The translations under genes were made by a program, and so were the position numbers. From PCRC01 sp017848435 (GTDB taxonomy: Bacteria > Pseudomonadota > Gammaproteobacteria > Burkholderiales > Burkholderiaceae_C), in the NCBI GenBank assembly GCA_965284315.1, contig OZ260072.1, positions 3,038,001 through 3,102,000 of the forward strand: 64,000 bases of DNA. Reading direction: 5' to 3'. Under the pieces are notes generated by a model. The model searched no databases. It saw nothing but the letters and a program-made list of their open reading frames with translations, and was not told where the DNA came from. Positions 36,471-47,508 of the stretch are shown one piece after another; positions within the stretch are counted from its first letter, which is position 1; every line of letters begins with the position of its first letter.

Positions 36471-36715
36471 GTTGCACCAGGAGAGAACGTGGCACACACG
36501 TCGCCGACGGCGCACGGCCCCCATCGCGGGGCCTGAACGCTCAGGCAAAAGGACTGGCAAACGCCCCGTATCCACAGGGCAAACCCCACTGGAGAGAGGC
36601 GGCCGCCACAGGCCGTCCACCGAAGGAGCAAGCCCCAAGCTGCACACGCAGCCGGGTGAATCTCTCAGGTAAAGCGGACAGCGGCGGCAAGCACACGGCT
36701 CCCATGGAACCGTGG
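36471..36715 (+). promoter_or_regulatory. Tandem glycine riboswitch
   Basis: Two glycine aptamers in series. The first covers about 36471-36560: CACCAGGAGAGAACG, the core CCGACGGCGCA, then GAACGCTCAGGCAAAAGGAC. The second covers about 36588-36681: CTGGAGAGAGG, the core CACCGAAGGAGCAAGCC, then GAATCTCTCAGGTAAAGCGG and ACAG. Between aptamer 2 and gcvT a short CACGG/CCGTG hairpin (36694-36715) may be the expression platform. Riboswitches of this class usually turn on glycine cleavage when glycine is high. Confidence 0.95.
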
Positions 36716-36742
36716 TTACCTTGGTGCCTTCTGGAGTTGCCC

Positions 36743-37876
36743 TTGTCCACCCACGACAACCCCCTGCTGACCACACCGCTGCACCGCCTGCACACCGAGC
36801 TGGGCGCACGCATGGTGCCGTTTGCCGGCTACAGCATGCCAGTGCAGTACCCGGCGGGCCTGATGGCCGAACACCTGCACACCCGCAACGCCGCCGGGCT
36901 GTTTGACGTCTCGCACATGGGCCAGCTCACGCTGGGCGGCGCCGACGCCGCTGCGGCGTTCGAGTCGCTGATGCCGGTGGACGTGGTCGACCTGCCACCC
37001 GGCAAGCAGCGCTACGGCCTGCTGACCAACGACGACGGCGGCATCATCGACGACCTGATGTTTCTGAACCGGGGCAGCGACCTGCACATCGTCGTCAACG
37101 GCGCGTGCAAAGCCGGCGACATCGCGCACATCCAGCAGCACATCGGCCAGCGCTGCACCGTCACGCCCCGGCCCGACCTGTCGCTGCTGGCTGTGCAAGG
37201 GCCTCTGGCGGTGCATGCGCTCAAGCGGCTCGTCCCCGGCGTTGAACAACTGGTCTTCATGACCGGTGGTGTCTTCCCCTGGGAAGGCACCCCGCTCACC
37301 GTGACCCGCAGCGGCTACACCGGCGAAGACGGCTTCGAGATCTCGGTGCCCGACACCCACGCCGAAGCGCTGGCCCGCGCATTGCTGGCCCAGCCCGAGG
37401 TCAAGCCGGTGGGCCTGGGTGCGCGCAATTCGCTGCGGCTCGAAGCCGGGCTGTGCCTCTACGGCAACGACATCGACGACACCACCACGCCGGTGGAAGC
37501 CAGCCTGAACTGGGCCATCCAGAAGGTGCGCCGGGCCGGTGGTGCGCGGGCTGGCGGCTTCCCGGGCGCTTCAAAAATAATAGCGCAACTGCTAGATTCC
37601 ACTGTGGCTTCCACCCGAAAACGCATTGGATTGCGGGCTTTGGACCGGATTCCGGTGCGCGAACACACCGCATTGCAGGACAGCACCGGCCAGCCGGTCG
37701 GTGAAGTCACCAGCGGCCTGCTCGGCCCCAGCACCAACCAACCGGTGGCCATGGCCTATGTGCGTGCAGAATTCAGTGCCTTGGGCACCGTGTTGCAAGC
37801 CATCGTGCGTGGCAAGCCGGTGGCCATGGAAGTGGTGGCCATGCCGTTTGTGCCGAACCGTTACCACCGTGGCTGA
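36743..37876 (+). CDS. gcvT: Aminomethyltransferase (glycine cleavage T protein)
   Basis: Moves the methylene group from aminomethyl-lipoyl-GcvH to tetrahydrofolate, releasing ammonia. About 377 aa: FAGYSMPVQYPAGLMAEHLH, GLFDVSHMGQLTLGG, GYTGEDGFEISVPD and LGARNSLRLEAGLCLYGNDI are all signature blocks. The start is TTG at 36743, preceded by GGAG at 36733-36736; upstream in-frame ATGs lie inside the riboswitch and cannot be the start. First gene of gcvT-gcvH-gcvP. Positions 37572-37622, residues about 277-293, carry a copy of the dispersed repeat in frame. Confidence 0.95.
   Translation: MSTHDNPLLTTPLHRLHTELGARMVPFAGYSMPVQYPAGLMAEHLHTRNAAGLFDVSHMGQLTLGGADAAAAFESLMPVDVVDLPPGKQRYGLLTNDDGGIIDDLMFLNRGSDLHIVVNGACKAGDIAHIQQHIGQRCTVTPRPDLSLLAVQGPLAVHALKRLVPGVEQLVFMTGGVFPWEGTPLTVTRSGYTGEDGFEISVPDTHAEALARALLAQPEVKPVGLGARNSLRLEAGLCLYGNDIDDTTTPVEASLNWAIQKVRRAGGARAGGFPGASKIIAQLLDSTVASTRKRIGLRALDRIPVREHTALQDSTGQPVGEVTSGLLGPSTNQPVAMAYVRAEFSALGTVLQAIVRGKPVAMEVVAMPFVPNRYHRG
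37572..37622 (+). repeat. Dispersed repeat, copy F, inside gcvT
   Basis: ATAATAGCGCAACTGCTAG, ATTCCACTGTGGCTTCC, ACCCGAAAACG match the order and spacing of other copies, especially copies B and E. It is AT-richer than the gene around it and is translated as KIIAQLLDSTVASTRKR within the C-terminal part of GcvT, without breaking the frame. Confidence 0.5.
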
Positions 37877-37918
37877 AACAATTGGAATCTGACCCCCATT
37901 CTTTTTTTGGAGAGCAAC

Positions 37919-38290
37919 ATGAGTTTGAAGTACACCCCCGACCACGAATGGCTGCTGGTCGACGGCGACACCGCCACCGTGGGCATCACCCACCACGCGC
38001 AGGACGCGCTCGGCGATGTGGTGTTTGTGGACCTGCCCGAAGTCGGCAAAGCCTTTTCACAGAAGGACGTGGCCGGTGTGGTCGAGTCGGTCAAGGCGGC
38101 GGCCGATGTGTTCATGCCGGTGGACGGTGAAATCACCGAAGTCAACGAGGCGCTGCGCGCCGACCCGTCGCTGGCCAACACCGACCCGCTGGCCGCAGGC
38201 TGGTTCTTCAAGGTCAAGCTCAGCGCCCCGTCGCAGCTCGCCGAACTGATGGACGAGACCGCCTACACCCGCTTCGCCGCCAACGCCTGA
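37919..38290 (+). CDS. gcvH: Glycine cleavage system H protein
   Basis: Lipoyl carrier that shuttles the aminomethyl group among P, T and L proteins. 123 aa; GVVESVKAAADVFMPVDGEI contains the lipoylated Lys59. YTPDHEWLLVDGDTATVGIT is the typical N-terminus. TTTGGAGAGCAAC precedes the ATG. 42 bp after gcvT and 31 bp before gcvP. The L protein (lipoamide dehydrogenase) is not in the window. Confidence 0.98.
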   Translation: MSLKYTPDHEWLLVDGDTATVGITHHAQDALGDVVFVDLPEVGKAFSQKDVAGVVESVKAAADVFMPVDGEITEVNEALRADPSLANTDPLAAGWFFKVKLSAPSQLAELMDETAYTRFAANA

Positions 38291-38321
38291 CCCTGTTTTT
38301 CACCGCACCAAGACCCTGACG

Positions 38322-41224
<2,903 letters not shown>

Positions 41225-41228
<4 letters not shown>

Positions 41229-42049
41229 TTCAGCGCGAACGAGTCCATCGCCAGCAGCCCGTACATCACCTCGCGGCTGAGGTAACTCGCCTGGGGTGAA
41301 GCAACGCCCCCCCAGCCCCCTGCGCCCAGCGCAAAAAACAGCGGCAGGAAATGGTCGTCGGTCGGATGCGCACGCAGCGCGTGGGGTGCCTGGCGGCGGT
41401 AGTCGAGCAAGGCGGCCACGTCGTGGCGGGTGATGGCAGCCTCTACCCAGCGGGAAAACTCGCCCACATAAGGCGCGGCCGGGCTGTCCAGCGGCGGGAT
41501 GCCACGGAAAAACTCGCTCAGGTTGTGCGTCATGCTGCCGGTACCCATGACCAGCACGCCCTGCGAGCGCAGCGGCAACAAGGCCTGGCCCAGCGCCAGC
41601 ACCTCGGCCGGCCCGGCACCGTGTGGCAGCGCCACCTGCACCACCGGCACCGTGGCCTGGGGAAACAGGTGCATCAGCGGCACCCAGGCGCCATGGTCGA
41701 ATGGCCGTTCACTGTCGGTGTCGGTGGCAATGCCTGCGGCCTCAAAAGCCTGCAACACCTCGGCGGCCAACGCCGGGTTGCCGGGTGCCGGGTACTGCAA
41801 CTGGTACAGCGCCGGCGGAAAGCCACCAAAGTCGTGCCAGGTGGCGGGCTGTGGGTGGGTCATCACCGTGGGCGTGGCGGCCATCCAGTGGGGGGACATC
41901 ACCACCACGCCACGCACCGGGCTGTCGGCCAGCAAGGCGCCGCCCCAGCGCGTCAGCGCCGGGCCGCTGGTGCCAGGGTCAATGGCAAACAGCGGCGCGC
42001 CGTGGGAAACAAACAGGCTGGGCAAAGGGGTGGTGGTCATGTCAGGCAT
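41225..42049 (-). CDS. LigB-family (DODA-type) extradiol ring-cleavage dioxygenase
   Basis: 274-aa class III extradiol dioxygenase-like protein. PSLFVSHGAPLFAIDPG holds a metal His, VMSPHWMAATPTVM another, and GVLVMGTGSMTHNL a third block; DHGAWVPLMHLFPQATVPVV is typical of the DODA/YgiD branch. E. coli YgiD is a DOPA 4,5-dioxygenase-like protein. The substrate here is unknown and no aromatic operon is adjacent. The start at 42049 or the ATG 9 bases inside are both possible. Confidence 0.92.
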
Positions 42050-42230
42050 ATGAAGGGGGGTGTACAGGAAACAAGGGCCGGCAGCGCCGGATCAGACCGG
42101 TAAAAATCGGCCAAAGTAAAGCGAAAAACACCGGTTCGTTACACAACACATTTTCCAACACAACTTGCATTCGCACGCCTCGCTGCAGAGGTAACCCCGC
42201 CTACGATGGCCCTTTTACACAGGAGGCCAC

Positions 42231-42761
42231 GTGGCATTGAACAACCCCTTTTTGAACAAGCGCGACACCGAATTCGGGTTGCGTGGTCAGCCACTCAGCC
42301 CCCCGCAACAGGCCGCAGCGGGCCACCTGGCGTCAGCCACTGCACCCATTCTGGACCCGGTGGCAGCACAACCGAAAGCCGCACCGGCGGTGGAAAGCGG
42401 GAGCAAGCTGACCGTGGGCCCCAACATCAAGCTCAAGGGGGTGGAAATCACCGACTGCGACACGCTGGTGGTGGAAGGCCTGGTGGAGGCCACGATGGAC
42501 TCGCGCGTGATCCGCATCGCGGAAATGGGGGCCTTTCGGGGCTCGGCCGAGATCGACGTGGCAGAGATCCGCGGCGAGTTCACCGGCAACCTCACGGTGC
42601 GCGAAAAGCTGGTGATTTACGCCACCGGCAAGGTCTCTGGCACCATCCACTACGGCAAGCTGGTGATCGAGGAAGGCGGCCAGTTGACCGGACAAATCGA
42701 GTTCGGCACGGCGACCAAGCCGGTGGCCGCCAACAAGCCGGCGATCAAGGCTGCCGCCTGA
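42231..42761 (+). CDS. Bactofilin (polymer-forming cytoskeletal protein)
   Basis: 176-aa bactofilin: a disordered N-terminus with Pro/Ala (to about residue 65) and a right-handed beta-helix core with short repeats such as LKGVEITDCDTLVVEGLVEA, IRGEFTGNLTVREKLVIYAT and GKVSGTIHYGKLVIEEGGQL. Bactofilins polymerise without nucleotides and scaffold cell-wall enzymes or stalks. GTG start with a full AGGAGG 4 bases upstream. The retropepsin gene follows 64 bp later. Confidence 0.95.
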   Translation: MALNNPFLNKRDTEFGLRGQPLSPPQQAAAGHLASATAPILDPVAAQPKAAPAVESGSKLTVGPNIKLKGVEITDCDTLVVEGLVEATMDSRVIRIAEMGAFRGSAEIDVAEIRGEFTGNLTVREKLVIYATGKVSGTIHYGKLVIEEGGQLTGQIEFGTATKPVAANKPAIKAAA

Positions 42762-42825
42762 GCGCCAGCACTTCGCCAAGACCCCTGGGCCGCTGCGTCC
42801 ACACCGCCTTGCGCACAATGGCGGC

Positions 42826-43347
42826 ATGGAAGACCCAACGCGCCCTGCTCCCGCCACTGGTCTGCCACGCGGTTTGCGCTGGGCGCCGCTGGGCATCGTC
42901 GCGTTCTGGCTCGTGGTCATGGCCGCGCTGTATGGGCTGATGACGCAGGTGCTGAAGCCGCCGCCGGTCACGGTGTCTGCCAACGGCGACCTGACCATTC
43001 CCCGGTCACGGGACGGCCACTTTTACGCCAGCGGTACTGTCAATGGCCTGCCGGTGCGGTTTCTGGTGGACACGGGCGCCACCACGGTGGTGGTCAGCGA
43101 GGCGCTGGCGCAAGCGGCTGGCCTGCGTGGGGGCCAGGCCACCGTGTTCCGCACCGCCAACGGCGACCTGCCCGGCCGGGTGGTGGGCAATGTGCAGGTG
43201 GGTGTGGGCCCGGTTCAGGTCAACGGCCTGCGGGTGGGCGTGGGGCTGGTGGGCGGTGACAGCGACAAAGCCCTCCTGGGGCAGAACTTTCTGTCCCGCT
43301 TCAACATCACGCTGTCGGGGGATGAAATGGTGCTGCGCGGGAAATGA
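42826..43347 (+). CDS. Membrane-anchored retropepsin-like aspartic protease
   Basis: 173 aa: N-terminal membrane helix (LGIVAFWLVVMAALYGLM) and a single retroviral-type aspartic protease domain with VRFLVDTGATTVVVSEALAQ, the catalytic Asp being residue 82, and SDKALLGQNFLSRFNITLSG. As in retropepsins it would work as a dimer. The family (TIGR02281-like) is widespread in Proteobacteria with little-known substrates. Located after bactofilin; functional link unproven. Confidence 0.92.
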   Translation: MEDPTRPAPATGLPRGLRWAPLGIVAFWLVVMAALYGLMTQVLKPPPVTVSANGDLTIPRSRDGHFYASGTVNGLPVRFLVDTGATTVVVSEALAQAAGLRGGQATVFRTANGDLPGRVVGNVQVGVGPVQVNGLRVGVGLVGGDSDKALLGQNFLSRFNITLSGDEMVLRGK

Positions 43348-43371
43348 CCCGCACAGCACCGGGCGGCGTTG

Positions 43372-44172
43372 TCAGCCCTTGGCCTGGGCCACCACCAAGG
43401 TGCGCAGCCGTTCGCGGGCGGCGGTAGCCGCTTCGGTGCGGGGGTGGCTGCGGGCCAGGTCTTCCAGGGTTTTCTTGGCGTTGGCGGGTTCGTTCAGGTC
43501 GATCTCGCAGTTGCCGATCGACAGCTTGGCGTCGGGCGCACGCGCATGGTCTGGCGCCATGGTCAGCATGGTGCGCAGGCTGCCAATCGCTTCCTTGCAG
43601 CGCTGCAGCGCGTACAGCGCATTGCCCTGCCAGAACAACGCCGACGGGGCGTAACCGCTTTGCGGGTAGCGCCGCACCAGGTCACTGAAGCCCTGTTGCG
43701 CGCCGGCAAAGTCGTTCTGGCGGAAGGCGGCAAACGCGCCTTCGTACTCGCGCCGTTCGGCAGGCTCGGCCAGAAACTCGCGGTTGTCCACCGCCACCTT
43801 CAGCGGCTCGAGCTTTTTCAGGCGCTCTTCGGTGGCTTGCACCGATTCGCGCTGCACCTTCTGAACTTCGGCAAACTCGCGCACGGCCTGGTCGTTCTGG
43901 GCACGCACCTTGGTGAGCTCGGCCCGCATGGTTTGCAGCTGGCTCTCCAGATCCAGCGCCTTGCCCTGGAAGCGGGCGCTGTCTTCGCGACTCTTCTGCA
44001 ATTCGGCCAGCAGGCGGGTCTGGGCCGCGTCGGTGGCTTCCTGCCGCTTGCGCAACTCGACAATCGCCCGACGGGCTTCGATGTCGTCAAACGGGCCAGC
44101 AAAGCTGCTGGCCGCGCCGAGGCTCAGGCAGGCCAGGGTGGCCCGGGCGATCAGTTGGGTGGCCGTGGTCAT
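43372..44172 (-). CDS. Periplasmic coiled-coil/TPR protein, CpoB/YbgF-like
   Basis: 266-aa protein with a signal peptide (LIARATLACLSLGAASSFAG), a long charged coiled coil (about residues 30-145) and a C-terminal TPR domain (YEGAFAAFRQNDFAGAQQGF, SGYAPSALFWQGNALYALQR, PDAKLSIGNCEIDLNEPANA). This layout matches CpoB, which links peptidoglycan synthesis with Tol-Pal. Here it is not beside tol-pal genes, so it may be a paralogue. It lies 29 bp after the Gly/Pro-rich gene on the same strand. Confidence 0.85.
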   Translation of the reverse strand: MTTATQLIARATLACLSLGAASSFAGPFDDIEARRAIVELRKRQEATDAAQTRLLAELQKSREDSARFQGKALDLESQLQTMRAELTKVRAQNDQAVREFAEVQKVQRESVQATEERLKKLEPLKVAVDNREFLAEPAERREYEGAFAAFRQNDFAGAQQGFSDLVRRYPQSGYAPSALFWQGNALYALQRCKEAIGSLRTMLTMAPDHARAPDAKLSIGNCEIDLNEPANAKKTLEDLARSHPRTEAATAARERLRTLVVAQAKG

Positions 44173-44201
44173 GGTGTCTCCCGGTGGATGCGGAATGCGA
44201 A

Positions 44202-45509
44202 TCAGAGGAGAGAGTTGCCGAGCAAACCACCCAGCACTGGCTGCAGCAGGCCACCGCCGGTCTGGGCCAGGCTGCTGAGAGGCAGGGGTTCGCTGGCCAC
44301 GGGGGCGTCCGACGCCACACCAACGCCACCAAGCGACGGCAAGCCACCGCCGAGGCCGGGCAAACCACCGCCCAGCAAACCGCTCAGGCCGCCCAAACCG
44401 CCGCCGAGGCCACCCGCTGCGTCGCCGCCGGTGTCACCACCAGGCAAGCCGCCTGGCAAGCCACCCAGCAGACCGCCAAGGCCGCCACCGCCAGCACCGC
44501 CCAGGCCACCTGAGGCGAGGTTGTTGAGGCCGTCGGTCAGAAAGTCAACCTGGGTGGTGAGGGGTTGCGTCAAGGTGCTGGCTGCGCCTTGACCCAGCAA
44601 CGGGTCCAGCACGCCACCGAGCAAACCGCCCACCGGTTCCACCACCTGGGCCACGAGGTTGTCCAGCGGGTCCAGCATGTTGGGCGAATTGGTGGTGAAG
44701 TTGTCACCCAGTAGCGGGGCCAGCAAGCCGTTGCCCGTGTCTGTGACGGTGGAAATCAGGTCATCGACCGGCTGCAGGGCGCTGCCCAGACCGCTGCTGC
44801 CCAGCGCGCTGTTGTCGAGCGCGTCGGTCAGGTTGTCGACCACGGTAGCAGTAGGGTCCAGCAAGCCAGCGCCAGCCGGCTCAGGGGTCGGGGCTGGTGT
44901 TGGCGCCGGGGTGGGCTCGGGCGTGGGGGGTGGCGGTGGGGGAGGTGGCGGGTTGGTGTTGCCATCGCCGTCGTCGCCACCGCGCGAGGCCAATGCGCCA
45001 ACCAAGCCGCCCAGTGCAAACGGCAACAGCCAGCCGATACCACCTTCCGAACCTGCGCTGCCGGCCTTCTTGACCGCCAGCGTGGTGGCCTTGGCAGTGT
45101 CTTCGGCACCGGCGACGATCAGGTCGCCGCTGGCCAGATCCACCTGCAGTTGCTCGCCACCGCCCAACGGTGCGGCCTTGACGCCGACCACCGCGTCGGT
45201 GCCGCCGGTGAAGGTGCCAGTGAGCGGGGCTTCATCGGGCAAGCGGCCGGGGAACACGGCGTTGGCAAAGCCGTCCTTGGGCACGAGGACCCGGTCACCA
45301 GGAATGAGCGCCTGCTTGGCTTGCACCGGGATGCGGGAGCCGTCACGGACGATCTCGACACCGGGCGATGCATCGGTGATGACGCCAAGGCCAGCGGGAT
45401 CGCGCACGGCGGTGCTGAGGTTGTCGAGCGACTCGCGCTTGTCAAAGGGCTGGCTGACGGTGGCCGAGGACAGCAAGGTTTCGCTGGGGATTTCGTATTG
45501 TTCAATCAT
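44202..45509 (-). CDS. Glycine/proline-rich probable surface or matrix protein
   Basis: 435 aa, no function recognised. Residues 1-145 form a beta-type domain; VEIVRDGSRIPVQAKQALIP and GDRVLVPKDGFANAVFPG resemble the FecR-like or retention-module regions of large adhesins (impression only). Then comes a hydrophobic segment GWLLPFALGGLVGALASRGG, a Pro/Thr-rich stalk (about 185-215), and a long low-complexity Gly/Leu/Pro part with repeats such as LGGLLGGLPGGLPGG and PLLGQG. There is no classical signal peptide. Two promoter-like elements precede it, in a 684-bp intergenic region shared with an orphan LuxR gene. Confidence 0.75.
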   Translation of the reverse strand: MIEQYEIPSETLLSSATVSQPFDKRESLDNLSTAVRDPAGLGVITDASPGVEIVRDGSRIPVQAKQALIPGDRVLVPKDGFANAVFPGRLPDEAPLTGTFTGGTDAVVGVKAAPLGGGEQLQVDLASGDLIVAGAEDTAKATTLAVKKAGSAGSEGGIGWLLPFALGGLVGALASRGGDDGDGNTNPPPPPPPPPTPEPTPAPTPAPTPEPAGAGLLDPTATVVDNLTDALDNSALGSSGLGSALQPVDDLISTVTDTGNGLLAPLLGDNFTTNSPNMLDPLDNLVAQVVEPVGGLLGGVLDPLLGQGAASTLTQPLTTQVDFLTDGLNNLASGGLGGAGGGGLGGLLGGLPGGLPGGDTGGDAAGGLGGGLGGLSGLLGGGLPGLGGGLPSLGGVGVASDAPVASEPLPLSSLAQTGGGLLQPVLGGLLGNSLL

Positions 45510-45567
45510 GATGGACCCGGATTTGAATTCGTGGTTGACCGATCAGCCCGATGCTGTGGTTTGGCGA

Positions 45568-45596
45568 ATTCTAGGGAGCACCCGGTGACACACCAA
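45568..45596 (-). promoter_or_regulatory. Promoter of the Gly/Pro-rich gene (proximal)
   Basis: Minus strand TTGGTG (45591-45596), 17-base spacer, TAGAAT (45568-45573), 58 bases before the ATG at 45509. Confidence 0.55.
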
Positions 45597-45636
45597 ATAC
45601 GGCCGATGGGCGTAGCGCACCTGTTGGCGGCGACCG

Positions 45637-45666
45637 ATTGTATGCCAATCACTTACTTATTGACAA
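45637..45666 (-). promoter_or_regulatory. Promoter of the Gly/Pro-rich gene (distal)
   Basis: Minus strand TTGTCA (45661-45666), 18-base spacer, TACAAT (45637-45642); five of six bases match consensus in each box. Confidence 0.55.
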
Positions 45667-46193
45667 CCCTGCCGCCGGGATGAATGGGAAAGTTGACCTC
45701 CAAATGGCGTCATCCGAACGAACTAACGCCGAGCCATTCACCTTGGCTGGCGCATGCATGCAAAGCGAATACTTTTGGGTTGTTTTTCCACAGCCTGTTT
45801 CAAATGTGAAAAAGTTGCATTTTTTGAAGGTTTGCCGATCAAAACCCAAATTGATGCACAAATGCCACAGTTTGACAGACCGGCAAGATCGCGAACTGCC
45901 GATAAACGCCTGAAAACCATGGCTATTGGCGCCAATCCATGGCCAAGCCTGACCAGCCTGCCGATTTCTTTAATTTGGGTGTCAGCGGGCGCTGAATTGG
46001 CCAGCGCCCGGCCATTGGCCGTTCGGTTGCCACCAATGGATTACCCATGTTTAAATGTGTAATGTTTTTACTCGTTTTGCAAAACACACTGAACGCCCTT
46101 GTATTTTGAATAACAAATACAAAAGTATTATTTTTCATTCCGCAATTGGCAAATTGCGCATCTTTTTAATCAACCATCTGGGTCGGGCCGATC

Positions 46194-46799
46194 ATGCGAC
46201 TGGGGTTTGTGGGGTTCAACCGCCTGGAACTGGACGCCTTGTTGGGTGGCCTGCGCTTTCAGACCAGCCATGTGTTCCATTTTGCGGCCCCGCTGCCCCC
46301 CAACGTCACGCTGGACGCGGTGGTGCTGAGCGCCACCGGCTGGCAGGGTTGGGTGGCTGCCAGCCCGCTGGCCCACCCCCGAACGCCAACGGCCTGCCCC
46401 TGGGTGGTGCTGTCGGTCACTGACTCTCCGCCCACGCCCCCAGCCGCAGGCGGGGTGTTGCCCCATTGGGTGGACATTGGCCTGACCGCACAGGCACCAT
46501 TAGAGGTGCTGCAACGCTGGCTGAACCAGCAGGTGGGCAGCACGGCCACACGCTGGCCCCAGCGGCTGCAGCGGGAACGCAGCGCGTTTTCCAACCGCGA
46601 GCACGAGGTGTTGGCGCTGCTGAGCCAGGGCTTGTCCAACGACGAGATTTCGGCGGCGCTCGGCATCCGCGTGCCAACGGTCAAAACCTATTTGCGGCGC
46701 ATCTTTGAGCGCACCGGGGCGCTGAACCGCGCCCATGCGGTGGCGTTGTACGCCGAACGCCAGTCTGTAGTCTTTTCACCACAAAACCGTTTGCGCTGA
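46194..46799 (+). CDS. Orphan LuxR-type regulator with degenerate receiver
   Basis: 201 aa. The C-terminus is a standard LuxR helix-turn-helix (FSNREHEVLALLSQGLSNDE, then LGIRVPTVKTYLRRIFERTG). The N-terminal ~110 residues have the length of a receiver domain (MRLGFVGFNRLELDALLGGL) but lack the acidic pair and a clear phospho-acceptor Asp, so it is probably not phosphorylated. It is divergent from the Gly/Pro-rich gene across the dyad-rich region and may control it. It converges with frnE, 15 bp between stops. Confidence 0.88.
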   Translation: MRLGFVGFNRLELDALLGGLRFQTSHVFHFAAPLPPNVTLDAVVLSATGWQGWVAASPLAHPRTPTACPWVVLSVTDSPPTPPAAGGVLPHWVDIGLTAQAPLEVLQRWLNQQVGSTATRWPQRLQRERSAFSNREHEVLALLSQGLSNDEISAALGIRVPTVKTYLRRIFERTGALNRAHAVALYAERQSVVFSPQNRLR

Positions 46800-46814
46800 G
46801 GGTGCGCCGGTCGG

Positions 46815-47486
46815 TCAGGCCAGCGTGCCGGCGGCGAACTGGCGCAAGGCATCCTCGAACACCGCCACCGGCTGGCCACCAGAAATCAGGTGTTGGCGAT
46901 TGAAGATGACCGCAGGCACTGAGTGGATGCCGGCGTTCAGGAACAGCTGCTGCTCGGCACGCACTTCGGCAGTGAACTCGGTGCCGGCCAGCACCGCGCG
47001 GGCACGGGCCGGGTCCAGCCCCGCGTCGGCCACCGCCTGCAACAGCACCTCGTGCGACTCGGGGCTCTGACCATCGGTGAAATAAGCTTTCAGCAGCGCT
47101 TTTTTCAGCGCGGGCTGCTGGCCTGGCTCGCCCTCCACGTCGGCCCAGTGCAGCAGGCGGTGGGCGTTGAAGGTGTTGTAGATGCGGTCACGCCCCTGCG
47201 GCCGGAAGGTAAAGCCGACCTCGGCACCGCGCTGGCGGATGGCCTCGCGGATGGCCAGCTGCTGCTCGGGCGTGGAGCCGTATTTCTGCGTCAGGTGCTC
47301 GGTGATGTCCTGGCCGCCGGGCGGCATGTGCGGGTTCAGCTCGAAGGGCTGGAAATGCAGTTCCACGTCCAGCGCATCGCCCACATGGGCCAGCGCCTGT
47401 TCCAGCGCGCCCAGGCCCACGGCGCACCATGGGCAGGAGACGTCGGACACGAAATCAATGCGCAGGGGCACGGCAGTCTGGTTCAT
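46815..47486 (-). CDS. DsbA-family oxidoreductase, FrnE-like
   Basis: 223-aa cytoplasmic thioredoxin-fold protein of the FrnE group: IDFVSDVSCPWCAVGLGAL with C18-P-W-C21 as the redox pair, FELNPHMPPGGQDITEHLTQ, GIHSVPAVIFNRQHLISGGQ. No signal peptide, so it is not the periplasmic DsbA. FrnE proteins act as disulfide isomerases or in polyketide formation. Start at 47486 preferred; a GTG at 47519 would overlap arfB. Last of aroQ-arfB-frnE. Confidence 0.9.
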   Translation of the reverse strand: MNQTAVPLRIDFVSDVSCPWCAVGLGALEQALAHVGDALDVELHFQPFELNPHMPPGGQDITEHLTQKYGSTPEQQLAIREAIRQRGAEVGFTFRPQGRDRIYNTFNAHRLLHWADVEGEPGQQPALKKALLKAYFTDGQSPESHEVLLQAVADAGLDPARARAVLAGTEFTAEVRAEQQLFLNAGIHSVPAVIFNRQHLISGGQPVAVFEDALRQFAAGTLA

Positions 47487-47508
47487 GAGTGCTTTCTGGG
47501 CTTCGTTG

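Larger units (their letters stand above)
45510..46193. other. 684-bp AT-richer intergenic region with promoters and six dyads
   Basis: No supportable gene. Minus-strand promoters are listed separately. Dyads: CCATGG-CT-ATTGGCGCCAAT-CCATGG (45917-45942); CGGGCGCTG/CAGCGCCCG (45986-46010); CCATTGG/CCAATGG (46012-46039); GTTTTGCAAAAC (46074-46085); TTGTATTT/AAATACAA (46099-46122); CGCAATT/AATTGCG (46141-46158). The density suggests a complex control region for the LuxR gene and the divergent Gly/Pro-rich gene. Confidence 0.6.

Noticed and set aside
45638..45913. 91-codon plus-strand frame in the AT-rich gap
   Set aside because: No ribosome site, no recognisable motif, overlaps a likely minus-strand promoter.
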